Of a stretch of DNA of 64,000 nucleotides, positions 1-10,089 are shown piece after piece. A model generated the notes under the pieces. The model saw only the letters and a list, made by a program, of their open reading frames with translations. It was not told where the DNA came from and did not search any database. Both the position numbers and the translations under genes were made by a program. This DNA comes from Ogataea parapolymorpha DL-1 (lineage: Eukaryota; Ascomycota; Pichiomycetes; Pichiales; Pichiaceae): contig NC_027861.1 of NCBI RefSeq assembly GCF_000187245.1, forward strand, positions 186,001 through 250,000, in the 5' to 3' direction. Position 1 is the stretch's first letter. Every line of letters starts with the position of its first letter.

Positions 1-1839
1 ATGGCAATTTTCGTAGATGAGGTCAAACCGCGGACATGTTGTGTCAGCGAGCATTAGAAGCGTAGGAAGGGGTATCAGGTTTAGCATATTAGCGTAATTG
101 GCAACCAGCGGCCTGATGGATTGGATAAACGGTGAAAGATATCCTTGGTCTAGTAATGTCTTGACAACCTTTCTGGCCTCAAGCACGTCTGGTGCAATCT
201 TGGATTTTGAAAGCTTATCGATCTCCAGCTCCCCTTCATCTGCTTCGATGTTTTCCTTGATCTTGGAGATGTGGCTAATATCATTTCGACGAAACCGTCC
301 TGCCAGGTCGTCACGGACTAGTAGAACCTCGTGGGTCAAATAGATTAGTTTCGATGGATTGGAGCACCATTCTATATCTTTCACTAGTCTGGTCAACCGG
401 TTTCCGAAAATCTTGGGAAGCCTGAATTTGGGCCACACAGAATTGGAACCTTTGGTGACGACTGATGACCAGGGATCATTGTCGCCTGGAACAAACACAA
501 ATTTACATGTTGCGCACAGTTCAGAAAATGGTTCAAGGATGGATGCCAAAGAATCGAAATAAGACTTGTACTCACCTGACGAGGTGACCTGGCTGTTGTA
601 GGAGACTTGAGTCGACGTGAAAGGCCGCGAGGTAAAGGATCCATTGAATATTAGGGCAACGGGTGTCGAAGATCCCGTTTCAAGCTCCTCGTTGAGTTTG
701 CCAAGTAGCTTTTTCAAGCCCTCCATCACTTTTGCATCAGACAGGTATATATCACCCCCCAGAAAGATAAACTTATGGTCTGCCAGATCCTTCTCCAAAT
801 GCAATAGTTTTGAGCGCAATACAGGATCGATACGTCCGCTGTTGCTGTATACAGAATTGAAGTCCATCTTGCCAAGAACTTCCAGAGACGTCTCTCTTTT
901 TTCCGCTGGAGGATGGATCATTGTGCTGACATAAAACTTGCCGCTGTTGGAGTAAATACCTTCACAGATGATAAAGTTCCCCTCAGTGAAGTAGCAGTTC
1001 TGAGGAAACAGCGTCTGACCAAGATCAAGCTCTATCGAATCAGTGTCGTCCTGAAGTTGCCACAGACCCAGCGCGCTCCGAGTCAGCAATCCAAAGAGAA
1101 AGAATCGTTGTCCGTGCCGACCCAACAAATTCTTGATAGATGTAACCTGCTGGTTTTCAACCTCTTTGGGCCCGTTGCTTGTAAATGAATTGACAGCACT
1201 GAAGGTGGTTGGCTGGAAGTTCTCATTTCTGAGGAGTCTATCCTTGAGGAGATGAAATCGCTGGATAAACAAGTTAACAGCATCTTGTGTTGACGGCAAA
1301 ACCAGTTTGTCACCACCAGCGTCGGCAGACAAAACATCGAACTGTTTGCGCACATGATTATACCTGTATCGTCTGTAGTTCTTGATGTCCACAGCCTTGA
1401 AAAAATCCTTCCACTGCACCTGTTCAAGGGCGGCAGGTTCCAAGGGATCCTGGTGTACCTCGAATGACTGACTTTCTCGTAGCTCGTTGGTCACGAGACC
1501 TGCCAAATTGGTTTTGGGCTCGATGGCCGAGCTCTGACGGCTAGCTTTTTCCTGCTTCTCTTGCTTCAATGAAATCTCCTTGATCACAACGTCAATGTTG
1601 TCCCCATCCAGGAACAAACCTTTGTTTTGCTCTTTCCAGAGCCTGGCGACTTCTTCCAGGAACGCGATCGTTTTAGCCCCACGCCATTCCTGGCCAAATC
1701 TCTTCCCCACGTACTCGCTCAGCTTCTCCAGCGCACTTGATTGAATATTGAGACCATGTTTCTTCGAAAGCACGCGGTATGCCAAAGGCCGAAGGTTGGA
1801 TGGCTTCAGAGAAATCGGCAAAACTGCGGGAGACTCCAT
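1..1839 (-). CDS. DPB2: DNA polymerase epsilon subunit B (partial, 3' end off the window)
   Basis: This is the essential non-catalytic second subunit of DNA polymerase epsilon, which makes the leading strand and helps load the CMG helicase. The first 613 residues are visible; the rest lies beyond base 1, so the C-terminus is missing. The N-terminus reads LRPLAYRVLSKKHGLNIQ, the signature start of fungal Dpb2. Further motifs are IKNLLGRHGQRFFLFGLL, an OB-like segment, and the calcineurin-like but inactive phosphoesterase region (HKFIFLGGDIYL, LIFNGSFTS, VFVPGDNDPW, ending near ADTTCPRFDL). The ATG at 1839 is the first in-frame start and matches the family start. A divergent coiled-coil gene begins 63 bases away, and the shared gap carries an MCB-type ACGCGT, fitting S-phase expression. 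Identification is firm. Confidence 0.95.
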   Translation of the reverse strand, partial: MESPAVLPISLKPSNLRPLAYRVLSKKHGLNIQSSALEKLSEYVGKRFGQEWRGAKTIAFLEEVARLWKEQNKGLFLDGDNIDVVIKEISLKQEKQEKASRQSSAIEPKTNLAGLVTNELRESQSFEVHQDPLEPAALEQVQWKDFFKAVDIKNYRRYRYNHVRKQFDVLSADAGGDKLVLPSTQDAVNLFIQRFHLLKDRLLRNENFQPTTFSAVNSFTSNGPKEVENQQVTSIKNLLGRHGQRFFLFGLLTRSALGLWQLQDDTDSIELDLGQTLFPQNCYFTEGNFIICEGIYSNSGKFYVSTMIHPPAEKRETSLEVLGKMDFNSVYSNSGRIDPVLRSKLLHLEKDLADHKFIFLGGDIYLSDAKVMEGLKKLLGKLNEELETGSSTPVALIFNGSFTSRPFTSTQVSYNSQVTSSGEYKSYFDSLASILEPFSELCATCKFVFVPGDNDPWSSVVTKGSNSVWPKFRLPKIFGNRLTRLVKDIEWCSNPSKLIYLTHEVLLVRDDLAGRFRRNDISHISKIKENIEADEGELEIDKLSKSKIAPDVLEARKVVKTLLDQGYLSPFIQSIRPLVANYANMLNLIPLPTLLMLADTTCPRFDLIYENCH

Positions 1840-1875
1840 AACAGGATTCTTTTCTTATTCCGTATCTTAAAAAAT

Positions 1876-1881
1876 ACGCGT
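1876..1881. promoter_or_regulatory. MCB-like ACGCGT in the DPB2 promoter
   Basis: A palindromic ACGCGT, the core of the MluI cell-cycle box bound by MBF (Mbp1/Swi6) in budding yeast, lies 37 bases upstream of the DPB2 ATG and 21 bases upstream of the divergent gene's ATG. The role is inferred from motif and context. Confidence 0.55.
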
Positions 1882-1902
1882 CTGAAATATTTATTTTATC
1901 AA

Positions 1903-2928
1903 ATGGTCAGCTTCTCAAGGACACCAACTTCGGAGCGCGTCCGTTTTTCGCGAGACACGAAGCTCTCAGACTATGAGAAACGAAGACGGTCTAACGCAGC
2001 AAGTGAGTTCTTGGAGAACAGCAGCGGCACAAATTTGAAGTCGGATCGCTACAGATCTTCCATCGGATCAAGCATCAAAACGCGCTACGAATCGCCTAGA
2101 TCTATTTTGCGCCCATCTGCTCACGAAAAAAAATCATACGAACTCCTTGGAGAATCGCCTATTCGCAGTATTCCTGACTCTAGACGCTTTGAGACTGATG
2201 ATATCTTAAGTTCCATCAAGAAAAAACGCTATCCGCTAACAGATCGGCGCTCGCGTGTGACAAAGCCAACCTCCAATCGAGCTCATGACGGACTTTTGGG
2301 GTCTTTGACCTCAATTGGCTCCAAACTCTTGCAATCTGTGCTGTACAACGAAAATAAAGACATTGCGTCAGAACAAGAAAGTAAACAAGAGATAAGACCC
2401 ACTGAAAGGATAAAGATAGACCCTGTTGAGCCTGTTCGGGCTTCTTCCAGCAGTGTGGAACGAACATTGAACGAGAAGTTTGGCGTTCTCGAGAGCCTTA
2501 TTCGCGAGCTAAAGACTGAAAGCAGGGAGACGGTGATGGATAAGCTTACTGATCTTAAAGGTGAAATTTTGAATCTTCGGGCATCCCAGGAACTGATAAA
2601 TACAAAGTTTGAAGAAAGATATGAAGAGCTTAGAATTGAAAATGAGCTCAACAAGCGCAAGTTTGAGAAATTATTTGCTGACTTAGAAGCCAAACGTGAT
2701 GAGCTGGACAAGGAAAAGACCGAATACATCAAACTCCTCCAAAAAGAGACTCGCAAGCGATATGCTGACTCTCTCGGCTCAGATGAAGATGAATATCCAA
2801 AGAAAAGGCGGTTTGTAAGAGAAAATGCACAGGACACGATCGACAAGATGAGGAAAAGGAATAAGCAAATGAATCAGAATATCTCGGAAAGCATTTCTAC
2901 GACGAAGAAAATTGGTAGCATGATATAA
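1903..2928 (+). CDS. Coiled-coil protein, unknown function
   Basis: A 341-residue protein that I do not recognise. The first in-frame ATG outside DPB2 is at 1903; the open frame extends further upstream but only over the DPB2 coding strand and from a TTG. The first 120 residues are basic and Ser/Arg-rich, with SPxR-like sites suggesting phosphorylation. A short amphipathic stretch (GLLGSLTSIGSKLLQSVL, about residues 129-146) could bind membrane. From about residue 190 to 290 the protein is a long, highly charged coiled coil with Leu heptads, followed by a basic KKRR patch. The shape would fit a nuclear-envelope, nucleoporin-like or spindle-pole protein, but that is a guess. It shares an MCB-bearing divergent promoter with DPB2. 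Confidence 0.75.
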   Translation: MVSFSRTPTSERVRFSRDTKLSDYEKRRRSNAASEFLENSSGTNLKSDRYRSSIGSSIKTRYESPRSILRPSAHEKKSYELLGESPIRSIPDSRRFETDDILSSIKKKRYPLTDRRSRVTKPTSNRAHDGLLGSLTSIGSKLLQSVLYNENKDIASEQESKQEIRPTERIKIDPVEPVRASSSSVERTLNEKFGVLESLIRELKTESRETVMDKLTDLKGEILNLRASQELINTKFEERYEELRIENELNKRKFEKLFADLEAKRDELDKEKTEYIKLLQKETRKRYADSLGSDEDEYPKKRRFVRENAQDTIDKMRKRNKQMNQNISESISTTKKIGSMI

Positions 2929-2989
2929 ATTATATGGGCAAAGACACATTGATCTGAGAGCTTTGGCGCACCGTGGAGCTGATTATCAT

Positions 2990-4261
2990 CTAATCTTCCC
3001 AGCAGAACTGGACTAGTTTGTCCATACGAACTTTCTTAGTCATTTGGCCGCGCATCCATGGGTGTTCCAGCATCTGTCGTGGACTAGGTCGTTTGCGATT
3101 TTCCTTGGTCAAGCAGACCTTGATAAAATCTTTGAAGCTGGCTGACCAGGTGATGTTTTCTTCGGGTTCGTCATTGAGTTCTGGTTCGAACTCTAATATT
3201 ATCAAAAGAAGCTCAATTGGAGATATTTGCAAATTTGGATCCTTTGTTGCAAAGGGGAACATACCCATTGCTCCCTCGAGCAAAGTCAGCCCAAGTGACC
3301 ACACATCACAGGTTATGGTATAAGGCTCATTTCTAATACGTTCTGGCGCCATGTAGAAAGAGGTTCCGGTGAAAGTGGTAGCGAGCGAGTTGACCACTTC
3401 TCCGGAAACTCCAAAATCACAAAGTTTAACGTTCCCCTTAGAGTCTAGTAATATGTTTTGAGGCTTGATATCTCTGTGCATCACTTTTTGCTGGTTCAAG
3501 TAGGAGAGCCCTCGAAGCACACTCTCCGCCATCTTTCCTAATGCTTTCTCTCCGATCCTCATATCTTTTTTCTTGAACTGTTTGTATATTGCGTCCAAGG
3601 ACCGTCCTCCCATATATTCCATGCAGATACAAATCGACGCATCCGCAGAGTTAATGAATGTTCCGTAATACTTAACAATGTAATCGCTCTGGAACTTTTT
3701 GTTGTAGTTCAGTTCTCGCACTATTTGTTTTTGAAAACTAGGTGATGGATCAACAGTGATGGTCTTCAGGGCAAACACCTGCTGAGTCGTGACAAGCTCA
3801 CACTTTTTGACAGACCCTCCGTTTCCTTCTCCCAGCACCTCAAGTGTGCGAATTTGGTTGAGCTCAGCTAGCCGTCGCCAATCTTCTTCATCTAGATCTT
3901 CAAGGGAGCCCTTCATTAGTTTGGCGTTTGGGTCAATATCTTTGCTGGTAAAATTGAGATTGCTCAGCTCGGTGATCAATGTATCTGTGCTTTTACTGCT
4001 CACGATTGAAGGATTTGAGTCCGTCATTGAGTCGCTCGAGTGACGTACGATGTTTTCGGATGTGATGACCTCGTACTGTCTCACGATCACTGGATCTGTA
4101 GCATCAAACTCATTTGTAGACTGGGCATTGTCTCCATCTTGAAGCCGGGACGTTTGATTTCGTCCTGACGGCGTAGAGATTTTGAGCGATGGCAGCTTAT
4201 GGCGACGTGAAGCATTTTTGGGATTTGATCCCGGAGGACGCAAGAGAGGCGGCGCTGTCAT
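2990..4261 (-). CDS. MKK1: MAP kinase kinase of the cell wall integrity pathway (Mkk1/Mkk2 type)
   Basis: A dual-specificity kinase that phosphorylates the Slt2/Mpk1 MAP kinase downstream of Pkc1 and Bck1. It has 423 residues from the ATG at 4261 (MTAPPLLRPPGSNPK); an upstream in-frame GTG is not used. The N-terminal third is a Ser/Thr-rich regulatory tail. The kinase domain has the glycine loop GEGNGGSVKKCE near 145-155, ATP-binding Lys near 166, HRDIKPQN with the catalytic Asp near 264, DFG near 282, and the activation segment NSLATTFTGTSFYMAPE. The sequence GVSGEVVNSLATTFTGTSFY and the C-terminus SPRQMLEHPWMRGQM match Mkk1/2 better than Pbs2 or Ste7. Most yeasts outside the whole-genome-duplication group have one copy, so the symbol covers both paralogs. 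Confidence 0.9.
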   Translation of the reverse strand: MTAPPLLRPPGSNPKNASRRHKLPSLKISTPSGRNQTSRLQDGDNAQSTNEFDATDPVIVRQYEVITSENIVRHSSDSMTDSNPSIVSSKSTDTLITELSNLNFTSKDIDPNAKLMKGSLEDLDEEDWRRLAELNQIRTLEVLGEGNGGSVKKCELVTTQQVFALKTITVDPSPSFQKQIVRELNYNKKFQSDYIVKYYGTFINSADASICICMEYMGGRSLDAIYKQFKKKDMRIGEKALGKMAESVLRGLSYLNQQKVMHRDIKPQNILLDSKGNVKLCDFGVSGEVVNSLATTFTGTSFYMAPERIRNEPYTITCDVWSLGLTLLEGAMGMFPFATKDPNLQISPIELLLIILEFEPELNDEPEENITWSASFKDFIKVCLTKENRKRPSPRQMLEHPWMRGQMTKKVRMDKLVQFCWED

Positions 4262-4468
4262 CTTGACAAGAATCACGTATTATTAGAGCCGAATCAGTCT
4301 AGGTAACTGTTTCAAGGTGAAAAAATCGACTAGTTTCGTCTCAGAAAACTACCCCGTTTTCTTGTCCCCCTTACTTGCAAAATTCCGTTTACCTATTGTA
4401 GAAACGTCGCATGTTTTCCACGAAAAATTTCGATAGATTATGTAAACGCTATATCCGTCCTCGCAACT

Positions 4469-7083
4469 TTACTTGCGCCTCTTTGTGCGTTGCTTCACCT
4501 GCTTGATAAGTTTATCGTTCTTAATGTCGTCTTGTTCTTCCTGCGGCTCGTCGTCTGGCACATCTTTTGTATCATCCTCGATAACATCATCAAGATCAGG
4601 TTTGGGAGCTGGAGCTCGGTTTCCTTTAGTAACAGAATCTCCAGTCTTGTAGATCACAGTAGGATGCGAATAAGAGTTGTATTTTCGGGTGAATGCCGAT
4701 TTGGTAGCAGAGCTCACAGACTTTAGTTTTTGATCCATTCTGCCCTTTGGTCCAACACCAAATTCCATCAGATTGTCCCAGTCTTCTTTCGTGAGATAAT
4801 ACTCGTCCATCAGCTCCAAAACCTGATCGATACCGCTGGTTCCATTTTTAATCAATGGATCCGATAGCATTTTAATCAGGAATGGAATGTAAGTTAGCCT
4901 CAGCTCCTGAGTGTTTGTCATTGTCTTCGTAGATGAGTGGTATTGTAAATCTTGTAGAATTCTATCGTACTTCATTTTCTTGGAGTTCTGGCCAAGCCAC
5001 GAGGTGAACATGGTACGCCCGTTCATTCCACCGGCAACCTTGGAGCCTGGAAGCACACTGGAAAGTACAGCATGAAAGGGAGCCAATGACCACTGTTGTT
5101 CGCCTCCTCTGATCAGCTGATTGACCAGATCTGACTCCGAAATATAATTCGAGGCTTCTTCTAGCAGCTCCAAATGCCGAAGATTCCGCTTGTTTGCAGG
5201 GCATCCGCTCAGTTTCGATGGTGTGGTGGACCTGTAATTCTCGTGTATCATCAGCGGTGTGAAGTCCATGTCGTTGAAATAAAGATTGATCTTTTCTGAC
5301 AGATTGTATCTGGCATGAGATCCATAGCTAGCGCCGCTCAAAAGTTTGCCAACTATATCGAACGGCTTTAATATCACCTCCTTTTGCCAGGTCTTGGAGA
5401 TCTGTTCGCTGTTCTCGTAGTTGAGTGTTTTTTGCGTACGTGCAACAGTTGACATTATATTGATAATTTGTCTAATATCGTTGTTCGTGGCAGCCACCAA
5501 TTGATCGATGATATTAGGATCCAGCTTCAATCCCTCTCGGTGGGCAATTGTCATAAGCCGGGATTTCATCTCCTTTCCAGTGGGTCTTCTCCACGTGAGA
5601 TCGTAGCAGGTTTTATCGAAAGTCCTCATCTTCGGCAGCGATTTGTCGTTGCAAATTAAAATCAGGGGTGTCTCGGTTGTACGGCAGAATTGCGAAAGCT
5701 GAGCTCCACCTCCATGGTCTCCGCTGGACATACCGTCGACCTCGTCCATGATCATCACTATTCTCCGATTATTTGGGTCATGCGTTTTGAGCTGGTTGAA
5801 GTACCCAACCACAGATGAGTTGCTCAGTGACGACCGCAACTGCTCATTCAGCAATTTCTTGGATCGCACGTCAGAAGCATTTTTCTCTATCACATCAAAT
5901 CCAAGGGATTTTGCCACGATGTGAGCAGCAGTGGTTTTGCCGATTCCCGGAGGTCCGCTTATCATAACCGCACGGTAACCATGTATGCCAGGACCCTTGA
6001 AACCGGTCTTTGCGTTGTCGAACCAGTGTTCCAACCAGCTCTGCAATAATTCCACGTTTCCCTTGTTTCCACAAATTTGCTTGATATCTGTCGGAGCGTA
6101 CTTCACCGTCCATAGTTTTTCCGTGTCCGGTTTATCACTAGGCCTCTCCGGTTGGCTAAACTGGCCAGCCCGTTCTTGCTTCAATTGAGTTTGTCGTTTC
6201 CTATTCTCTTCCTCTTCTTTTTCTGCTTCCTCAATGGCCTTCCTTTCTTCCTCCTCTTTTTTAGCTTTGGCGATCTGAGCCGCCTCTCCGCTGCCACCAT
6301 CTGCAGGCATTTTCTGAAGAAGTTGAATGAACCCTTCCTCATCTATGCATTTGATCTTCTTCTCCTTGATCATCTTAATTTTCTTGGGACCTGCCTCGTG
6401 ACCAATCACTACCAGGCTTGTCTTCCCACTGATGGACTTTGTCACTTTTGCTCCATATTTGGAAGCTATCCGCACACATTCATCCCTATCAATGGTTGGA
6501 AGAATACCTGTGAATACAATGGTCAATCCGTTGAGACAGTTTGGGCGCCCTTCAGGAAGCATCCTGTCTCCTGTTGGTGCGGGAGCCTCCGATGTGCGCG
6601 CCTTCAATTGGAAAAAATTCATGTTCTCCATCTCAGGATCAACCTCTAGGTATTTTGGATCGGCATCGGGAATCGTCTCCAGAATTTCCTGTGCTGTTTG
6701 TCCGGCGCCAGGTTGGCTGGGTTGGCTGGATCGACCGGCCTGCGGCTTGGTGCTCTTGGTTTTAGTTGGACTTTTTTTGGGCAAGACTTTGGCCTCCTTC
6801 TTGACAGGCTCCTCGTTGTCGCTTTCAGTCAATTCTGCCTTCCGCTTTCTTTGGGGTGTCACTATTTCATCCTCTTCAGAATCTACCAGAATGATGTTCG
6901 AATCAGCAGATTGCTTTGATTTGAAATGCTGGGACGTTTCTTGACTTTTTGGCTTTCTCGGCGAGGAGCTAGAATCGTGCGTAGCTTTCTTGCCCTTGTT
7001 CTTCAAAGTCAGTATATGAAAAATAGCTAGGTACTCACCTTTTGAACGGCCGCCTTGCCAAAAAACTGGTCAATGCGAACCAT
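4469..7083 (-). CDS. RFC1: Replication factor C large subunit (spliced)
   Basis: The large subunit of the RFC clamp loader, which opens and loads PCNA. The 858-residue protein joins exon 1 (7083-7039) to exon 2 (7000-4469). Exon 1 encodes MVRIDQFFGKAAVQK, whose QFF is the PIP-box-like N-terminus typical of Rfc1. A Ser/Lys-rich linker follows, then a BRCT domain near 170-245 (LTIVFTGILPTIDRDECVRI), an acidic-basic coiled stretch, and the AAA+ core with Walker A GPPGIGKT (364-371) and Walker B DEVD (434-437). The long helical C-terminal domain ends in a basic KRRK tail. Length matches the S. cerevisiae protein. The promoter shared with OPI10 is 118 bases and carries an MCB core, fitting S-phase expression. 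Confidence 0.95.
7001..7038 (-). other. RFC1: RFC1 intron, 38 nt
   Basis: Donor GTGAGT, branch TACTGAC and acceptor AAG, with the branch adenosine 8 bases from the intron end. Splicing joins MVRIDQFFGK..VQK to NKGKKATHD in frame. An acceptor six bases later would also keep the frame. Confidence 0.8.
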
Positions 7084-7098
7084 CTTGTGTCTAAAAGA

Positions 7099-7104
7099 AC
7101 GCGT
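7099..7104. promoter_or_regulatory. MCB-like ACGCGT in the RFC1 promoter
   Basis: A palindromic ACGCGT sits 16 bases upstream of the RFC1 ATG, in the 118-base gap shared with OPI10. Its closeness to the start suggests a very short leader or a start site inside the element. A role in G1/S expression is inferred. Confidence 0.5.
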
Positions 7105-7201
7105 ACTTTTTGGTAATAATTCTAGTCACATGATCTGAACCTTCTAGAAAAATGGCAGATTAAATAAATAATTCAATATAGGGCAGTTATCTAATGACTT
7201 C

Positions 7202-7870
7202 ATGTTTGGAACAACGTTGGCCGGACGGCCAGTTAAGCTGGCTGATCAAATAGACACACTCAAATATGTCACAACATATGAAAATATCTCGGCTAACAGG
7301 ATATCTCACCTTTCGATATTTCTTGTCCCCAATGTACCTTTCGATCCTAGTTACGGTGCATTGATATACTATCAGTTTCAAAAAGGCGGCGTGCCTTTAG
7401 CAGATTTCCGGCTTCTGGGAGGCCTGGATGCAAACAAGCAAAGTGCCATATTCAAGATTAATCCGGAAGCCTACACCAGCGGAGGGCAACAACAGTCAGT
7501 CGCAAAAGAAGGAGATATAGACATGGACATAGAGATTGACCCTTCGGCGCCGCCCGTGGACACTACACTGGTTATCGGTATTTCCATTGAGCCTTTGACA
7601 GTAGCTGCTGCTCAACTGGAGCAATTGAAGTTGTCAAAAGCACCTCAATTGTCCTTACCTGCTCCTCCTAGTCTATCCATCAACGACATACCATTGACCA
7701 AAGAACAAGTTGAGTCTGTTTCGAATAAAATCATCAAGAACGCTTATGATTATCTGAGCTCTTTTGTTGACTCTTCAAATAAGGTTCCCATTAAAAAATT
7801 TGACGATTGGTGGGCCAAGTTCAAATCGAAATTGGCGACCGATCCTAAATTCTTGGATAATTTAAATTGA
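7202..7870 (+). CDS. OPI10: Hikeshi-family protein (Opi10)
   Basis: A 222-residue homolog of human Hikeshi, which carries Hsp70 into the nucleus under heat stress. The yeast member Opi10 was named for an inositol-overproduction phenotype. The start MFGTTLAGRPV is the family N-terminus. The N-terminal beta domain contains ISHLSIFLVPNVPFDPSYGALIYYQ and FRLLGGLDANKQSAIFKI, where FG-nucleoporin binding occurs in Hikeshi. The C-terminal helical half ends with a region rich in Trp and Lys (FDDWWAKFKSKL). An acidic insert near residues 100-120 is variable in the family. It is convergent with MSE1 (19 bases between stops) and divergent from RFC1. Confidence 0.92.
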   Translation: MFGTTLAGRPVKLADQIDTLKYVTTYENISANRISHLSIFLVPNVPFDPSYGALIYYQFQKGGVPLADFRLLGGLDANKQSAIFKINPEAYTSGGQQQSVAKEGDIDMDIEIDPSAPPVDTTLVIGISIEPLTVAAAQLEQLKLSKAPQLSLPAPPSLSINDIPLTKEQVESVSNKIIKNAYDYLSSFVDSSNKVPIKKFDDWWAKFKSKLATDPKFLDNLN

Positions 7871-7889
7871 CGATGAATTGATGCGCTAT

Positions 7890-9485
7890 TTACAGAATTT
7901 CCTTTAGAGAGTTTAGTCGTGCAACCACTTCCTCATTTCCCAAAAGCTCGATCATATCCGGAAGTTTCGTTCCTGGCTGTCCCGCGCTAATCGCATAACG
8001 AATAGTTTGATAAATGTCTTTTTTCTTGATATCAGGATAGACTGCCAAAATCCTCGGTATTATAGCTTCGAGGTCCGTATAATCTGACTGTTTTGCAAGC
8101 AGTTTTACAATCCCAAATTTTTCAGGTTTAAGGACGTTTTCAAGTCCTTCTTTAGTGTAAGTAGGACGTTCAAAATAAAACCGAAAGCTTTCGCTGAAGA
8201 CAGAGTTGAGTGTGGTCAGCGAGCTACCAGTTTTCAGAAGCACGTTTTTCACATAATCTTGAGTGATTCCGCGGTTCTGTTTCAGCTTGCCATAAATATC
8301 CGCGGAGACCTTATCGAGGTAAACGGGATCTTGGAGTCTCCGTTGTAAGTAATGTTTGTTGAAGTAATTGAGTTTCTGAAAATCCACCTTGGCATTGCCA
8401 ACTGTCAGACCTTCAAGGTTGAAATGGTTCTCTAGGAAATCCATATCGTAGATTTCATGTGATTTTTCTCCCTGTACCCTTTTTGGAGCCCATCCAAAAA
8501 GAACTGCGAAATTAATTAGAGCTTCGGGAAGATAACCTTGGTTCCTCAACGACATAATGTCAATATCACCCGTACGTTTGGATAATTTTCTGTTATCAAC
8601 AGTCGTTAGTAGAGGTATATGCACAAACTTCGGCTTCGGCCACTCGAAAGCCTCATATAGAGCAATATGTTTAGGGGTGGAAGCAAGCCACTCCTCTCCC
8701 CTGACAACATGAGTGATTTCCATCAAATGGTCGTCAACAACATTGGCAAAATGATAAGTAGGTAGACCATCACTTTTCAGCAGCACTGGATCTTCATATC
8801 TTTTGTCGAATGGATTTACCTGTGGTTGCCAGTTGATGTATCCATGGAGTAAATCGTTGAATTCGGGGTATTTGTCTGGTGATATAAATCTGACAGTGAA
8901 CTCCTCTCCTCGAGCGGCCTTAGCATCAGACTCCTCTCTAGTATATACTCTCAAACAATGTCTGTCATATGACACAGTAGTGGGTGGTTTGAGCAGCCTT
9001 GCAGAGTCTCGAAGCCCATCTAGCCTAGATTTGGAGCAGAAACATCTGTATGCGAGTCCTTTGTCCAGCAGCTCGTCAATGTAGCGCGTATATATTTCAG
9101 ATCTGTCGCTCTGTCTATAAGGGCCATAAGGACCACCCACTGTAGGGCCTTCGTCGATTTTAATTCCTAGCCAGTTCAGTGTGTCGTAAATGTTATCTTC
9201 GGCCCCAGGAACTAACCTCTTTTGGTCAGTGTCTTCCAATCGCAGCAAAAACTGACCAGCTGTAGCTCTTGCAAGCAAGTAGTTATACAACGCTGTTCTA
9301 AGGGATCCTAAATGCAGGAAACCGGTAGGTGAGGGAGCGAATCTTGTTCTTGCAGGAGTCTTCAGATCTGTTGTCAATTCCTGTTTCTGTGCATTTTTCT
9401 TTCTGAGTGTGAATTTGGTACGCAATTGCGGCTTCGAAGTGCTCAAAAGGCACATTGGTGTGTGCAAGGTTCGTACCCTCACCAT
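7890..9485 (-). CDS. MSE1: Mitochondrial glutamyl-tRNA synthetase
   Basis: Charges mitochondrial tRNA with glutamate, and in yeasts also tRNA-Gln as the first step of transamidation. The protein has 531 residues, close to the family length. The first about 45 residues are rich in Arg, Lys, Ser and Thr without acidic residues until about 36, as in a mitochondrial presequence. The class I HIGH motif appears as PSPTGFLHLG (51-60) and the KMSKS motif as KLSKRTG (300-306). Between them are LLRLEDTDQKR and GLPTYHFANVVDDHLM, typical of bacterial-type GluRS. The ATG at 9485 is the first in frame and gives the presequence. Confidence 0.95.
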   Translation of the reverse strand: MVRVRTLHTPMCLLSTSKPQLRTKFTLRKKNAQKQELTTDLKTPARTRFAPSPTGFLHLGSLRTALYNYLLARATAGQFLLRLEDTDQKRLVPGAEDNIYDTLNWLGIKIDEGPTVGGPYGPYRQSDRSEIYTRYIDELLDKGLAYRCFCSKSRLDGLRDSARLLKPPTTVSYDRHCLRVYTREESDAKAARGEEFTVRFISPDKYPEFNDLLHGYINWQPQVNPFDKRYEDPVLLKSDGLPTYHFANVVDDHLMEITHVVRGEEWLASTPKHIALYEAFEWPKPKFVHIPLLTTVDNRKLSKRTGDIDIMSLRNQGYLPEALINFAVLFGWAPKRVQGEKSHEIYDMDFLENHFNLEGLTVGNAKVDFQKLNYFNKHYLQRRLQDPVYLDKVSADIYGKLKQNRGITQDYVKNVLLKTGSSLTTLNSVFSESFRFYFERPTYTKEGLENVLKPEKFGIVKLLAKQSDYTDLEAIIPRILAVYPDIKKKDIYQTIRYAISAGQPGTKLPDMIELLGNEEVVARLNSLKEIL

Positions 9486-9584
9486 TTTTGGATTTCAGAT
9501 CACCGTGTCTGGGTTTACAAAATTTTTCAGATTTTTCTTTTACAACTCTTCTGGTTTTGGCGGGACGATATATACCCTGTCATA

Positions 9585-10088
9585 ATGAACAGCATGTCCA
9601 ATAGAGATCTTCACAAACTCCAGGAGGTTAGATTAGCAAGAGCAAAACTTAACACATACAAGTCTTTCGATGCTGAAGAAGATTTCGAATTCTGTCCTAT
9701 CGTAAGCCCTCAGCGCTACACCAAAGATCATCGCTCAACTTTGCACTCGCCTCAAAACCTTAATCAGATAGACTCCACTTCCCTCTTTAAAATTCTGGCC
9801 GCCGCAAATCAGCAGCCGCCAAAGCTGCCCCAGATCGAGCAAGTCCCTGCTTTCTGTCTCCCGCAAAACACCACAGCATCTCGCCAAGTTCAGGCGGAAC
9901 ACAGCTCGAAGCACCCCAATTTCAATTATATCTCAGACACACCAACAACGGGTTCTGAAGCAGCATCCTCAAACGCTTCGTCGTTCAAATTTCATTCGGT
10001 GTCTTCCAAAGCTGCAGAACAGCTTCAATCGATTTACTCGATCGCGGAGGACAAACATCCTGGGAGAATGCGCATTGTCTCCGGTTGA
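9585..10088 (+). CDS. Small orphan protein
   Basis: A 167-residue protein from the ATG at 9585 (MNSMSNRDLHKLQEV); a second ATG nine bases on is equally possible. I see no known domain. The N-terminal 35 residues look helical and charged (LHKLQEVRLARAKLNTY) and include EEDFEFCPIV. The rest is Ser-, Gln- and Asn-rich and likely disordered. The open frame continues upstream over MSE1 but without a good start. Its stop lies one base from the SYN8 stop on the other strand. Homologs may exist in related yeasts, but I cannot name one. Confidence 0.65.
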   Translation: MNSMSNRDLHKLQEVRLARAKLNTYKSFDAEEDFEFCPIVSPQRYTKDHRSTLHSPQNLNQIDSTSLFKILAAANQQPPKLPQIEQVPAFCLPQNTTASRQVQAEHSSKHPNFNYISDTPTTGSEAASSNASSFKFHSVSSKAAEQLQSIYSIAEDKHPGRMRIVSG

Positions 10089-10089
10089 T

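Noticed and set aside
2283..2846. Long antisense frame opposite the coiled-coil gene
   Set aside because: Ser/Leu-rich product is what the reverse of a Glu/Lys coiled coil gives; the plus-strand protein is better.
6152..6944. Antisense frames opposite RFC1
   Set aside because: Phe/Leu/Cys-rich shadows of the charged RFC1 linker and BRCT domain.
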